A stretch of 64,000 nucleotides of DNA. Source: an uncultured Clostridia bacterium (GTDB taxonomy: Bacteria; Bacillota; Clostridia; Oscillospirales; Acutalibacteraceae). The stretch covers positions 21,403-85,402 of the forward strand of contig CANRMJ010000002.1 of assembly GCA_947631705.1 (NCBI GenBank). The letters are read 5' to 3'. Below the pieces are notes generated by a model. It saw only the letters and a list, made by a program, of their open reading frames with translations. It searched no databases and had not been told where the DNA came from. The position numbers and the translations under genes were made by a program. Below are positions 38,952 through 49,663 of the stretch, piece after piece. Every line of letters begins with the position of its first letter. The stretch's first letter is position 1.

Positions 38952-40773
38952 AAAGAAAAAAGACGGTCATTCGATTTTTTCAAATATCTTCTTTTTCATA
39001 GGAATAATGTTCAAAATTTCTCCCGTGCTTGTTATAGGCGAATGTCTTTCGGGAGTTTTCGGCACGCTGCCCACAAGGCTTATTGCCGTTCTCGGTGTGA
39101 AATATGTAACGGATGTGATTGAAAACGGAGGCGACAGGCGCAAAATAATTTACGGAATCGTTTTGATAGCCGCCGTTCTTCTTGTAACCGAGCTTTTAAC
39201 GTGGTTTTTCCGTGAGTTTGTTTGGAACGTGGAAAGGGAAAAGCTGATAAAAGGGCTGAACACAAAGTTTTTCAACAAGGCAAGGCAGCTTGATCTTGAG
39301 GCTTATGACGATCCTCATTTTTATAACAGCTTTATTCTTGCCGTTGAATCCTCCGCCGGTCAAATCCAGTGGATTTTAAATATGGTGGAGCGGTATATAG
39401 GCGAGCTTGTTTCTCTTGCGGCGATAAGCACGGTTCTGCTGACGGTTGACCCGATATGCCTTGTTATTATAATTGCCTCGGTTGCGGTTTTTACTCCGAT
39501 CGGCAGAAAAATCGGAACTCTTCAGTCGGAAAGAAGAATAGAAAACAACAAATACCACAGGCGCGCCGATTATTTTGCAAGAATTTTTTATCTTCAGGAT
39601 TACGCAAAAGAAGTCAGGATGAACAATATCCGCCCCCTGCTTAACGAAAGATACAACGACGCGGCGGACGATGTTATAGGCAATCAAAAAAAATATGTTG
39701 CGAAAATAGATTTCTATTATTTTATACAGGAGGGCGGACTTCAGATAATATCCTTTATGTTCCTCCTGCCGCTCTATCTCGGCTACTGCGTGCTTGTTTC
39801 AAAAACGCTTTCGGCAGGCGATTTTGTGGCGGCATTCAACGGCGCTTCGATGATTGCGAGCTCGTTTTCGTTTTTAACCATTTTTGTTGCAAGAACATTT
39901 TCGGAACAGGCAAAAATCATAGAAAAATACAGGGAATTTCTTGCCCGCAAAAATAAAATTCTTGACGGAGAGCATATTGCTCAAAGCGGCGCGCCGGAGG
40001 AAATAGAGTTTAAAAACGTTTCGTTCACATATCCCGGAAACAGCGAACCAACGCTCAAAAATATAAATATCACGCTGAAACCGGGAGAAAAAATAGCCCT
40101 TGTAGGTTATAACGGAGCGGGAAAAACAACGCTCACAAATCTGCTGCTCCGTCTTTATGATGTAACCGACGGTGAAATTCTTATAGGCGGGCGCGATATA
40201 AGGGAAGAAACGATTGAATCCCACAGAAATCGCTTTGCCGCCGTGTTTCAGGATTTTCAGATTTTCGCCGCATCGCTCGGCGAAAATGTTGCGCTGGATA
40301 CCGATTTTGATTGCGCCCGCGCGGCAGACGCGCTTTCGCGCTGCGGCTTTACAAAGAAACTCGCGGACGGGCTTGATACGGAGCTGCTGCGCGAATTCAA
40401 CGATTCGGGCGTTATGCTTTCGGGCGGTGAATCGCAAAAGGTTGCCGTTTCCCGCGCGTTTTATAAAAAATGCCCTTATGTAATAATGGATGAGCCCTCC
40501 GCGAATCTTGACCCCGTTGCCGAATACAATTTGAACAGGGCAATGGCAGAGGCGGCGGAGAACAAAACGGTTGTTTTCATTTCACACCGCCTTTCAACAA
40601 CAAGAGGGGCAGACAGGATTTACGTTATGGAAAACGGCGAGATCGTTGAAAACGGAACGCACGATGAGCTTATGAATTTAAACGGAAAATACGCCTATAT
40701 GTTTAATTTGCAGGCGGAAAAATACAGAAAAGGCGACAGAATGCCGGAAGGCGCCGCCGAAGTAAAACGATAA
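38938..40773 (+). CDS. ABC transporter ATP-binding/permease (heterodimer subunit 2)
   Basis: VGYNGAGKTTLTNLLLRLYDV, LSGGESQ, DEPSANLDP. Start MKTSEKKK; 14-nt overlap with previous CDS. Confidence 0.92.
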   Translation: MKTSEKKKDGHSIFSNIFFFIGIMFKISPVLVIGECLSGVFGTLPTRLIAVLGVKYVTDVIENGGDRRKIIYGIVLIAAVLLVTELLTWFFREFVWNVEREKLIKGLNTKFFNKARQLDLEAYDDPHFYNSFILAVESSAGQIQWILNMVERYIGELVSLAAISTVLLTVDPICLVIIIASVAVFTPIGRKIGTLQSERRIENNKYHRRADYFARIFYLQDYAKEVRMNNIRPLLNERYNDAADDVIGNQKKYVAKIDFYYFIQEGGLQIISFMFLLPLYLGYCVLVSKTLSAGDFVAAFNGASMIASSFSFLTIFVARTFSEQAKIIEKYREFLARKNKILDGEHIAQSGAPEEIEFKNVSFTYPGNSEPTLKNINITLKPGEKIALVGYNGAGKTTLTNLLLRLYDVTDGEILIGGRDIREETIESHRNRFAAVFQDFQIFAASLGENVALDTDFDCARAADALSRCGFTKKLADGLDTELLREFNDSGVMLSGGESQKVAVSRAFYKKCPYVIMDEPSANLDPVAEYNLNRAMAEAAENKTVVFISHRLSTTRGADRIYVMENGEIVENGTHDELMNLNGKYAYMFNLQAEKYRKGDRMPEGAAEVKR

Positions 40774-40793
40774 AAAGGATATGATATTCAGAT

Positions 40794-42206
40794 ATGAACG
40801 AAAACAATGCGCCCGTCGGGCAGGGCGGCGATCCCTCCGCCGTTGAGCAATACAAAAAGATGACCGAAACGCCGATAACACGGCTGATTTCCTCACTCTC
40901 GGTTCCAACTATCATAAGTATGCTTATCACAACCGTATACAATATTACAGACACATATTTTGTGTCAAAAATCAACGTTTCTGCCAGCGGAGCAACAGGC
41001 GTTGTGTTTAGCCTTATGGCAATTTTACAGGCGTTCGGCTTTATGTTCGGGCACGGTTCGGGCAGTTGTATAAGCAGGCGCCTCGGAGCAAAGCATATTG
41101 AGCAGGCGCGCCGTTTTTCCTCAACAGGTTTCTTTCTTGCGCTTTTCACGGGCTTTGTAATTATGGCGGCGGGTCTTGTTTTTTTAACTCCGTTTATGCG
41201 TGTCCTCGGCAGCACGGAAACGATTCAGCCTTATGCCGAAACATACGGAAAATATATTTTAATATCCGCCCCCGCGATGATAACGGGCTGCGTTATGAAT
41301 AATATTCTCAGGTATGAGGGCGCGGCGGCGCTCGCAATGCTTGGGCTCACGGCGGGCGGCGTTCTCAATATGGCGCTTGATCCGCTGCTGATGTTCGCTT
41401 TTGATATGGGCATAGCAGGCGCGGGCATAGCCACCGCCGTTTCGCAGTATATCAGCATGGCTATTCTTTTCGCAATGTTCAAAACAGGGAAAACACAGAG
41501 CAAATTGTCGTTTAAGTATATATCGCTGCGGCCGGCTCTTATTCGCGAGATAGTGTTTACCGGCGCGCCGAGCCTTGCAAGGCAGGGGCTGAACAGCATC
41601 GCGAATATGATACTGAATTTGCAGGCGGCTGTTTACGGCGACGCGTGCATTGCCGCAATGAGCATAGTTGCGAAATGCTCAAATCTGATTTTCAGCGTGT
41701 GCGTCGGAATCGGTCAGGGCTTTCAGCCTGTTTCAGCGTTTAATTACGGAGCAAAAAAATATTCCCGTGTTAAATCGGGAATGAATTTCACATGGTTTTT
41801 CTCAACGGTTGTTGTTGCCGTGATTTCGGCAGGGTGCTTTTTGCTTGCGCCGCAGATCATTCGTCTTTTCAGAGATGAGGCGGAGGTTGTTGAAACAGGC
41901 GCGAACGCTCTGCGAATAATGTGCGCGGCTCTCGTTTTTCTGCCTACTGTTATGACGGCGAATATGACTTTTCAAAGCGTTGGCAAAAGCGGGTGGGCGC
42001 TTTTTCTTGCCTGCACGCAAAACGGACTTTTCTTTATTCCGCTGATACTGATTCTGCCGGAGATTATCGGAATATTGGGCATAGAGCTTGCCCAGCCGGG
42101 AGGCTATGTGCTTGCCGCCGCGGTGTCGCTGCCGTTTATCGTTTTCTTTGAAAGAAGCCTTGATAAAAAGCAAGGCAGAATTCCGAATAAAAAAGAGCTG
42201 CCTTAA
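40794..42206 (+). CDS. MATE family efflux transporter
   Basis: PTIISMLITTVYNITDTYFVSKI; ARQGLNSIANMILNLQA; QPVSAFNYGAKKYSRVK. Confidence 0.92.
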   Translation: MNENNAPVGQGGDPSAVEQYKKMTETPITRLISSLSVPTIISMLITTVYNITDTYFVSKINVSASGATGVVFSLMAILQAFGFMFGHGSGSCISRRLGAKHIEQARRFSSTGFFLALFTGFVIMAAGLVFLTPFMRVLGSTETIQPYAETYGKYILISAPAMITGCVMNNILRYEGAAALAMLGLTAGGVLNMALDPLLMFAFDMGIAGAGIATAVSQYISMAILFAMFKTGKTQSKLSFKYISLRPALIREIVFTGAPSLARQGLNSIANMILNLQAAVYGDACIAAMSIVAKCSNLIFSVCVGIGQGFQPVSAFNYGAKKYSRVKSGMNFTWFFSTVVVAVISAGCFLLAPQIIRLFRDEAEVVETGANALRIMCAALVFLPTVMTANMTFQSVGKSGWALFLACTQNGLFFIPLILILPEIIGILGIELAQPGGYVLAAAVSLPFIVFFERSLDKKQGRIPNKKELP

Positions 42207-42228
42207 TCGAAAATTTAAGGCAGCTTTA
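42196..42228 (+). terminator. Terminator overlapping the MATE stop codon
   Basis: AGCTGCCTTAA tcgaaaat TTAAGGCAGCT TTAAAATT. Confidence 0.7.
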
Positions 42229-42371
42229 AAATTACAAATGTTTTTAAAAAATCCGTTATTGCGCCGTTACTGAACGGGAATTGAACGAAATCGCCGCGTG
42301 AGGCGCAAATATATTCCGCGGATTGATTTTTCATCGCCCGCATTATAATTTACGGCGCGCTGAAAAAAATT

Positions 42372-43286
42372 CTATTCTTCAAAAACCGTTGAAATCTCCT
42401 TAGGAGCGTTTGGCGTTGAATAATCAAAGCGGTCTATATGGTCGGAATTAACAAAATACGTTAGATCGCCTGCCATTTCCGCCTCGCCGAACGCCTCCAC
42501 AATAACGAGCTTTATCTTCATTTTATCGGGAAGAACGGATTTTATGTAAACGGCAACCTGCTGACCCTCAAAAAGATAGTCGCACGGTTCGGCGAGCCCT
42601 GCGAGATTCGGCATAAGCTCAACAAAAACGCCATACGGCTCTATGCTGCGCACTGTGCCCGTAACAGTTTCGCCCGGCTCAAAAAGCGTTGCGTTTTCTC
42701 GCCACGTTCCAAGCAGCTCTTTAAGCGAAAAGGTGAGCTTTTCGGGTTCCCTTTTTCTTAGCACAACCTTTATGTTTTCGCCCTCCCGAAGCCTTTCGCG
42801 CGGGTGGTTTATTCTTGAAACGGAAAGCATATCAATCGGTATAAGCGCGTTTATGCCCGCGCCTATATCAATAAACGCGCCGAATTTTTCAAGGTGGGTA
42901 ACGCGTGCGTTTATAATGTCGCCAACCCTCAGCTTATCAATAAAATTTCTTTTGCATCCAAGCTGCACCGCCTTGCGGGAAAGAATGGCGCTTATGTTGC
43001 CGAAATCGTCGCGCTGAAAACCGAGCACCGTGAAACAGACCGGCTTGTTGACCTTTGATATAAGGGCTATATCTCTTGTGGTGCCGTCGTCTATTCCTAT
43101 TGCGCCCTCCTCGCGGGGAATCATTCCGCGGATCACTCCCAAATCAACGTGCAGATTGTGCTCACTGTCGCATAGCAGCACTCGCGATTCTATAACGCTG
43201 CCGTTCATCATAGCCGTTTTAACGTCTTCAAGCGAATCAAATCTGCGCTGCAAACTTTCGTTTTGCCCTTCCGGGTAAAAATTCAT
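42372..43286 (-). CDS. S1 RNA-binding domain protein (ribosomal protein S1-like)
   Basis: Repeated S1 motifs: INARVTHLEKFGAFIDIGAGINALIP; VTGTVRSIEPYGVFVELMPNLAGLAEP. Confidence 0.88.
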   Translation of the reverse strand: MNFYPEGQNESLQRRFDSLEDVKTAMMNGSVIESRVLLCDSEHNLHVDLGVIRGMIPREEGAIGIDDGTTRDIALISKVNKPVCFTVLGFQRDDFGNISAILSRKAVQLGCKRNFIDKLRVGDIINARVTHLEKFGAFIDIGAGINALIPIDMLSVSRINHPRERLREGENIKVVLRKREPEKLTFSLKELLGTWRENATLFEPGETVTGTVRSIEPYGVFVELMPNLAGLAEPCDYLFEGQQVAVYIKSVLPDKMKIKLVIVEAFGEAEMAGDLTYFVNSDHIDRFDYSTPNAPKEISTVFEE

Positions 43287-43468
43287 AACATCACTCTCTT
43301 TAAAGAACTTTAAATGTGGGTAAAATACATTTAATATATATGCAGGATAAAATCAATTATGTTGCCGCAAATAAAGAGGCAAACTCAAATTTTATGCCGC
43401 TCGCTGTTGCACAAGCGGCTGCGTGTGTGGTACAATATTACATATTTAAAGCGCTTGGCGGTGATTTT

Positions 43469-43651
43469 ATGGAGGATTTAAAGCTCCACGATATAGTTAT
43501 AATGAAAAAGCCACATCCCTGCGGCAGCAGAGAGTTTGAGGTGCTGCGCCTCGGCGTTGATTACAGGTTGAAGTGCACGGGCTGCGGGCACGAGGTTATG
43601 GTGCCCAGAATCAAGGCGCAAAAAAGTATAAAAGGTGTTAAGAATGTTTGA
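43469..43651 (+). CDS. DUF951 family protein
   Basis: [49 protein letters not shown]. Confidence 0.9.
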   Translation: MEDLKLHDIVIMKKPHPCGSREFEVLRLGVDYRLKCTGCGHEVMVPRIKAQKSIKGVKNV

Positions 43652-44720
43652 AAAACTGATTGAGGTTGAAAAAAGATTTGATGAGATAAACGGGCTTGTG
43701 TGCCTGCCGGAGGTGGTTGCCGATCTTGAGCAATACACAAAGCTGATGAAAGAAATAAAGCAGTTGACTCCCGTTGTTGAGAAATTCCGCGAATACAAAA
43801 AGGCGGAACAGACAAACAGAGAGAGCAGGGATATGCTTTCCGAGGGCGGTCTTGATCCCGATTTTGCCGAAATGGTCAGAGAGGAGCTTGAGCAGAGCCG
43901 CGATGATATGGAAAGAATATCGCAGGAGCTTAAAATTTTGCTTTTGCCGAGAGATCCGAACGACGACAAGAGCGTTATTATAGAGATACGCGGCGGTGCA
44001 GGCGGCGAGGAAAGCGCGCTTTTCGCAGGCGTGCTTTTCAGAATGTATTCTATGTATGCCGAGGCAAAGGGCTTTAAAACGGAGGTTTTGAGCGCAAATG
44101 AAACGGGGCTCGGCGGTTATAAGGAAATCGTTTTTTCCGTAGACGGCGACGGGGCTTACAGCCGTTTTAAGTTTGAGAGCGGCGTCCATCGCGTTCAGCG
44201 TGTTCCCGAAACGGAGAGCCAGGGGCGTATCCACACGTCAACGGTAACCGTTGCCGTTCTTCCCGAGGCGGAGGAAGTGGATTTTGAGCTTAGTGAAAAG
44301 GATTTGCAGATAGACACGTTTCGCTCAAGCGGTGCCGGCGGTCAGCATATAAACAAAACGTCCTCCGCGATAAGAATAACGCATATTCCAACCGGCACGG
44401 TTGTTGAATGTCAGGATGAGCGCAGCCAGCACAAAAACAAGGAAAAGGCGCTGAAGGTGCTGCGTTCGCGCCTTTATGACGCCGAAAAGGCAAAGCACGA
44501 CGCGGAGATAGCCGGCGAGCGCAGATCGCAGGTCGGCACGGGCGACAGGAGCGAGCGTATACGCACATATAACTATCCTCAGGGCAGAGTTTCCGATCAC
44601 AGAATCGGGCTTACGCTCTATAAGCTGGAACAGATATTAAACGGAGATTTGGACGAACTGATAGACGCGCTTATAACGGCGGACACTGCCGAAAAGCTAA
44701 AGGCAAGCTCAGAGGAATAG
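43644..44720 (+). CDS. prfA: Peptide chain release factor 1
   Basis: [43 protein letters not shown] (GGQ). Confidence 0.96.
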   Translation: MFEKLIEVEKRFDEINGLVCLPEVVADLEQYTKLMKEIKQLTPVVEKFREYKKAEQTNRESRDMLSEGGLDPDFAEMVREELEQSRDDMERISQELKILLLPRDPNDDKSVIIEIRGGAGGEESALFAGVLFRMYSMYAEAKGFKTEVLSANETGLGGYKEIVFSVDGDGAYSRFKFESGVHRVQRVPETESQGRIHTSTVTVAVLPEAEEVDFELSEKDLQIDTFRSSGAGGQHINKTSSAIRITHIPTGTVVECQDERSQHKNKEKALKVLRSRLYDAEKAKHDAEIAGERRSQVGTGDRSERIRTYNYPQGRVSDHRIGLTLYKLEQILNGDLDELIDALITADTAEKLKASSEE

Positions 44721-44749
44721 AGCGCGTTTACTTAAGTAAAGGAAAAACT

Positions 44750-46318
44750 ATGGAAACAAAAATTTTATCCACAAGTGAATACGATATATCCCTTGCGGGT
44801 GAAATTATAAGAAACGGCGGGCTTGTTGCCTTTCCCACGGAAACGGTTTACGGTCTCGGCGCGAACGCTTTAGATGAAAATGCCGTTAAAAAAATATATG
44901 CCGCAAAAGGCCGCCCGAGCGATAATCCGCTTATAGTTCATATAGCTGAAAAGGAGGATATCGTTCCTCTTGTTAAAGAGATAACTCCCGCGGCAAAGGC
45001 TGTTATAGATAAATTTTTTCCCGCTCCGCTCACTGTAATATTAAAGAAAAGCGAAAAAATAGGGAATGTTGTGAGCGGCGGACTTGATACCGTTGCGGTG
45101 CGTATGCCGCAAAATGAAACGGCGCGCGCGCTTATAAAGGCGGCGGGAGTGCCCGTTGCCGCGCCGAGCGCAAACACGAGCGGTCTGCCGAGCCCGACAA
45201 GAGCACGCCATGTGATAAGCGATATGAGCGGAAAAATAGACGCGATTATAGACGGAGGCGCGTGCGGATTCGGGGTGGAATCAACAGTTGTTTCACTTGC
45301 CGGCGATGTTCCCGTTATTTTGCGTCCGGGCGCGATAACAAAGGAAATGCTTGAGGAAGTTCTCGGCAGGGTGGATATCGCGTCGGCGGTGCTCGGCGAG
45401 CTTAAAGAAAACGAAACGGCGGCCTCGCCCGGTATGAAATACAAGCACTATGCTCCAAAGGCGAAAATAATTATTGTGGACGCGGAAAAAGAAATATACG
45501 AGAAATTTGTGAATATGCAAAAGAACGCCTTTGCTCTCTGCTTTGAAGAGGATTCCGTGAACATTCCCAAAATCACTTTCGGCAGCGAGAAAAGCGATTT
45601 AAGCCAAGCAAATGCTCTTTTTGACGCTTTGCGAAGGCTCGACGAGGCGGGCGCAAAAAAGGTTTACGCCAGAATACCGCAGAAAAGCGGAGTCGGAATG
45701 GCGGTTTACAACAGGCTTATCCGCGCCGCGGCGTTTCGCGTGCTGAATTTAAAAAAACCGTTTACGATAGGACTTACGGGCAGAACGGGCGCGGGAAAGA
45801 GCTACGTTTCGGAATATCTCGCGTCGCTGGGTTTCAAAATTATAAACTGTGATTTTTATGCAAAGCGGCTTACGGAAAAAAATTCTCCGTTTCTTTCGGT
45901 TTTGCAGGCGGAATTCGGAGATGATATAATAGAAAACGGCGAGCTGAAACGGCAGCTCCTTGCGGACAGAGCGTTTGCGAGCAAAGAAAAAACGCGGCGG
46001 CTCAACGAGATTATGCATCCGGCGATTCTCAAGCTCTGCGTTGAACAGGCGGATTTTCCGTGTGTGCTTGACGCTCCCCAGCTTTTTGAAAGCGGCGCGA
46101 ACGAGCTTTGCGGCGCGGTTATTTCCGTTATTGCGCCTGACGATATATGCATTGAGCGCATTACGGCGAGAGATAATATAACCGAAAGGCAGGCAAGGGC
46201 ACGGCTCGGTGTTCAGCATGAAACAGAATTTTTTATAAACAATTCGGACTATACCGTTATTAACGACGGCAGAGATATAAAAACGCAGATAACTGCGATT
46301 ATGGAGGAAATACTATGA
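44750..46318 (+). CDS. Fusion: L-threonylcarbamoyladenylate synthase (Sua5/TsaC) + dephospho-CoA kinase (CoaE)
   Basis: N-terminal GGLVAFPTETVYGLGANALDENAVKKIYAAKGRPSDNPLIVHI and KHYAPKA; C-terminal FTIGLTGRTGAGKSYVSEYLASLGFKIINCDFYAKRL...HPAI...DAPQLFESG; one continuous ORF. Confidence 0.93.
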   Translation: METKILSTSEYDISLAGEIIRNGGLVAFPTETVYGLGANALDENAVKKIYAAKGRPSDNPLIVHIAEKEDIVPLVKEITPAAKAVIDKFFPAPLTVILKKSEKIGNVVSGGLDTVAVRMPQNETARALIKAAGVPVAAPSANTSGLPSPTRARHVISDMSGKIDAIIDGGACGFGVESTVVSLAGDVPVILRPGAITKEMLEEVLGRVDIASAVLGELKENETAASPGMKYKHYAPKAKIIIVDAEKEIYEKFVNMQKNAFALCFEEDSVNIPKITFGSEKSDLSQANALFDALRRLDEAGAKKVYARIPQKSGVGMAVYNRLIRAAAFRVLNLKKPFTIGLTGRTGAGKSYVSEYLASLGFKIINCDFYAKRLTEKNSPFLSVLQAEFGDDIIENGELKRQLLADRAFASKEKTRRLNEIMHPAILKLCVEQADFPCVLDAPQLFESGANELCGAVISVIAPDDICIERITARDNITERQARARLGVQHETEFFINNSDYTVINDGRDIKTQITAIMEEIL

Positions 46319-47715
46319 GCAAATCGGCAAAGGAATTAAAGGAATTTCTTTTCAACAAGAATGAAAACGGCGCTGAAATTATGAGCGAAAGCGAGCTGAA
46401 AGCGTGCGATGAATTTTGCGAAGGCTACAAGGAATTTCTGTTTAAGTGCAAAACGGAGCGCGAGGTGGCGGCATGGGCAAAGGAAGAGGCTGAAAAAGCG
46501 GGCTTTAAGCCTTTCGATGAATTCGGCAAGCCGCTTAAAGCGGGCGAAAAAGTTTATGCTGCAAACAGAGGAAAGGCGATTATTCTGTGCGTTAAAGGCA
46601 AAAAGCCGATAAACGAGGGAGTAAGAATTTCCGCGGCGCATATTGATTCTCCGAGAATTGATTTAAAGCAGCGCCCCGTTTATGAGGACGGATCGCTTGC
46701 GTTTTTCAAAACGCATTATTACGGCGGCATCAAAAAATACCAGTGGGCGGCAATCCCGCTTTCGCTCCACGGAAGGATCTGTAAAAACGACGCAAGCTAT
46801 GTTGATATCAAACTCGGCGAGGAGGCGGGAGAACCGAAATTCTGTATAACGGATATACTGCCTCATCTCGCGCAGGAGCAATACACCCGCAAGCCGGGCG
46901 AGCTGATAAAGGGAGAAGAGCTAAACGTTCTTATAGGCTCACGTCCTTTTAAAGACGATAAGGAAAGCGAAAAAATAAAGCTGAATATCCTTAATCTTAT
47001 TTATGAGAAATACGGCGTGGTTGAGCGCGATTTTCTTTCTGCCGAGCTGGAGCTTGTGCCCGCTTTCACCGTTGACGATATAGGCTTTGACAGAAGTATG
47101 ATAGGCGGCTACGGCCACGATGACCGCGTTTGCGCGTATCCGGCGTTCCGCGCGGCGGTAAATATTAAAGAACCGCCCGAATACACCGCAATAACGGTGT
47201 TGACGGATAAGGAAGAGGTGGGCAGCGACGGAAACACCGGCCTCCATTCAAGCTATATGAAATATTTTATAGAGGATCTCGCACGCCTTGAAGGCTTTGA
47301 GGGCAGAGATGTTTTAAGGCACAGCAAGTGCCTTTCGGCAGACGTTAACGCGGCTTACGACCCGACTTGGGCTTCCGCGTTTGAAAAGAACAATTCAAGC
47401 TATATAAACGGCGGAGTATGCGTAACGAAGTTTACCGGCTCGCGCGGGAAGAGCGGCACGAGCGACGCGAGCGCCGAATATGTAAGCTGGGTAAAGACTT
47501 TGCTTGAAAAGAACGGCGTTTTGTGGCAGAGCGGCGAGCTCGGAAAGGTGGACGCGGGCGGCGGCGGAACAGTTGCCATGTTCGTTGCGAACCTGGATAT
47601 AGACACGATAGATGTCGGTGTTCCCGTGCTCTCAATGCACGCGCCGTATGAGATCGTAAGCAAGATAGACGTTTATATGGCATACAGAGCATTTGAGGTT
47701 TTCTTTACAAAATAA
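46315..47715 (+). CDS. M18 family aminopeptidase
   Basis: SAAHIDSPRIDLKQRPVYE; VLTDKEEVGSDGNTGLHSSY; HSKCLSADVNAAYDPTW. Confidence 0.93.
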   Translation: MSKSAKELKEFLFNKNENGAEIMSESELKACDEFCEGYKEFLFKCKTEREVAAWAKEEAEKAGFKPFDEFGKPLKAGEKVYAANRGKAIILCVKGKKPINEGVRISAAHIDSPRIDLKQRPVYEDGSLAFFKTHYYGGIKKYQWAAIPLSLHGRICKNDASYVDIKLGEEAGEPKFCITDILPHLAQEQYTRKPGELIKGEELNVLIGSRPFKDDKESEKIKLNILNLIYEKYGVVERDFLSAELELVPAFTVDDIGFDRSMIGGYGHDDRVCAYPAFRAAVNIKEPPEYTAITVLTDKEEVGSDGNTGLHSSYMKYFIEDLARLEGFEGRDVLRHSKCLSADVNAAYDPTWASAFEKNNSSYINGGVCVTKFTGSRGKSGTSDASAEYVSWVKTLLEKNGVLWQSGELGKVDAGGGGTVAMFVANLDIDTIDVGVPVLSMHAPYEIVSKIDVYMAYRAFEVFFTK

Positions 47716-47729
47716 TTAAGAACGGTTTA

Positions 47730-47758
47730 AGAGCGGTCGTTAAAACCGCTCTTTTTTT
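47730..47758 (+). terminator. Terminator after the M18 peptidase gene
   Basis: AGAGCGGT cgttaaa ACCGCTCT TTTTTT. Confidence 0.85.
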
Positions 47759-47852
47759 GAGAACTTTTTTGAACAAAAAGTGTTATATTAATGAGAAAAT
47801 GTAAGAGGTTGAACGGAAATACTGAAATTTCCGCCGGCAGGCGCAAAAAAAT

Positions 47853-47885
47853 TCGGGATACCCGCTGAGAAACGGTGTATCCCGA
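47853..47885 (-). terminator. Terminator after fba
   Basis: CGGGATAC...GTATCCCG with minus-strand TTTTTTT downstream. Confidence 0.75.
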
Positions 47886-47900
47886 TAATTTTTTATTGTA

Positions 47901-48836
47901 TTATGCTTTGTCCTTTGAGCCGAAAACAACTTCTATCTTGTGCGCAACAACCTCTTCAATAAGGTCGCGGGCGGGAGTGAGATACTGTCTTGGGTCAAAG
48001 TGCGTTGGATTTTCGGTAAGATGCTTGCGCAGCGCCGCTGTCATGGCGATCCTTATATCGGAATCAACGTTGATTTTGCAAACTGCCATAGACGCAGCCT
48101 TGCGGAGCATTTCTTCCGGAATTCCTATTGCGTCCGGCATCTTGCCTCCGAACTCGTTGATGAGCTTGATATGGTTTTGATTAACCGAGGAAGCGCCGTG
48201 AAGAACGATTGGGAATCCCGGCAGCTTTTCTTCTATCTTCTCTAAAATATCAAAACGCAACTGGGGCTTTTGACCCGGCTTGAATTTGTACGCGCCGTGA
48301 GAGGTGCCGATAGCGATGGCGAGCGAATCAACGCCCGTGCGAGAAACGAAATCGCAAACCTCCTCGGGGCGCGTGTAGGACGCGGCGTCGGCGTCTACCT
48401 TAACGTCGTCCTCAACTCCCGCAAGGGTGCCGAGCTCGCCCTCAACAACGCAGCCGCGTTCGTGAGCGTAGTCAACAACCTTTTTTGTGAGAGCGATATT
48501 ATCGTTGTAAGGAAGAGATGAGCCGTCTATCATAACAGATGTAAAGCCGCCGTCTATGCAGGATTTGCACGTTTCAAAATCCGGGCCGTGGTCAAGGTGA
48601 AGAGCGATCGGAAGATCTGTTTCCTCAGCTGCCGCCTTAACCATGGCAACAAGATAACCGTGAGAGGCATACTTGCGCGCGCCTGCCGAGCACTGAAGAA
48701 TAACGGGTGCGTTCATTTTTTTTGCGGCGCGGGTGATACCTTGAACGATCTCCATATTATTTACGTTGAAAGCGCCGATGGCATAGCCGCCTTCGTATGC
48801 TTTTTTAAACATTTCTTTTGTTGTTACAAGTGGCAT
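47901..48836 (-). CDS. fba: Class II fructose-bisphosphate aldolase
   Basis: MPLVTTKEMFKKAYEGGYAIGAFNVNNMEIVQGI; LHLDHGPDFETCKSCIDGGFTSVMIDGS; VLHGASSV. Confidence 0.95.
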   Translation of the reverse strand: MPLVTTKEMFKKAYEGGYAIGAFNVNNMEIVQGITRAAKKMNAPVILQCSAGARKYASHGYLVAMVKAAAEETDLPIALHLDHGPDFETCKSCIDGGFTSVMIDGSSLPYNDNIALTKKVVDYAHERGCVVEGELGTLAGVEDDVKVDADAASYTRPEEVCDFVSRTGVDSLAIAIGTSHGAYKFKPGQKPQLRFDILEKIEEKLPGFPIVLHGASSVNQNHIKLINEFGGKMPDAIGIPEEMLRKAASMAVCKINVDSDIRIAMTAALRKHLTENPTHFDPRQYLTPARDLIEEVVAHKIEVVFGSKDKA

Positions 48837-48946
48837 TTCTTTATCTCCTATAATTTTATTTTGGGCAAAATATTTTTCATACGCTGCCCATTTAAAAACA
48901 TTATACAGCAATGTTAAAAAAATAGCAATTATTAACAACAAATTTT

Positions 48947-49555
48947 TTACATTTTGGTTTTTGTTATAAATTTATGAATCGGCTTACTGATGATTGCCGC
49001 AAACACGGCGCAAACAAGCCCCTTCGCAAACGTGAAAGGAATGTTGAAAACAACAAGCGCCTCAGCAATGCTGTTTGTTGACGGGCGCAAAAGCTGATAC
49101 ATTTGGAGAATTGCCTCCTCGGGGAAATTCATAACGCTGTAATACAAAGGATAAATAATAAAATAATTGCTTGGGAAAGACACAATCGCCATAACCGCCG
49201 AGGCGGCGAGTCCCGCGATAACAGCGCCCTTGATATTAGGCAGCTTTTTGTAAATAAGCCCCGCCGTCAGCGCGTAAAAAGCGCCGAGAATAAAGTTTGA
49301 GAGCTCGCCGATCGCGCCGCTGGAGCCGAAAAGAATATGAATGATGTTTTTCAGCAGAGCAATAAGAACTCCGGCGGCGGGGCCGCACGCAAAGGCTCCG
49401 ATTATTTCGGGCAGATCCGAAAAATCAAGCTTGATAAATTCAGGCATAATCGGAATCGGAACCTCAATGAATTGCAGCACCGCGGCAAGAGCCGTAAGCA
49501 TGGCAACCGTTGTGATTTTTCTTGTTTTTTCCTGTTTTGTTGTTGTGGTTTTCAT
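48947..49555 (-). CDS. ribU: ECF transporter riboflavin S component RibU-like
   Basis: PEFIKLDFSDLPEIIGAFACGPAAGVLIALLKNIIH; preceded by an FMN riboswitch. Confidence 0.92.
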   Translation of the reverse strand: MKTTTTKQEKTRKITTVAMLTALAAVLQFIEVPIPIMPEFIKLDFSDLPEIIGAFACGPAAGVLIALLKNIIHILFGSSGAIGELSNFILGAFYALTAGLIYKKLPNIKGAVIAGLAASAVMAIVSFPSNYFIIYPLYYSVMNFPEEAILQMYQLLRPSTNSIAEALVVFNIPFTFAKGLVCAVFAAIISKPIHKFITKTKM

Positions 49556-49587
49556 TCTTCTTTCTCCTTTTTTTGGGCAAAAAGAGA

Positions 49588-49612
49588 AACCCTGAGCAAT
49601 AATGCTCAGGGC
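49588..49612 (-). terminator. Expression-platform terminator of the FMN riboswitch
   Basis: Minus strand GCCCTGAGC attatt GCTCAGGG TTTCTCTTTTT. Confidence 0.75.
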
Positions 49613-49663
49613 GTAATGCTTTATTGTTTGGGAAGAAAATAAAATCCATCCTTCGCTAAAACA

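Noticed and set aside
44764-44773. TTATCCACA (DnaA-box consensus) in sua5-coaE
   Set aside because: Single isolated copy inside a coding sequence; no cluster or AT-rich unwinding element, so not an origin.
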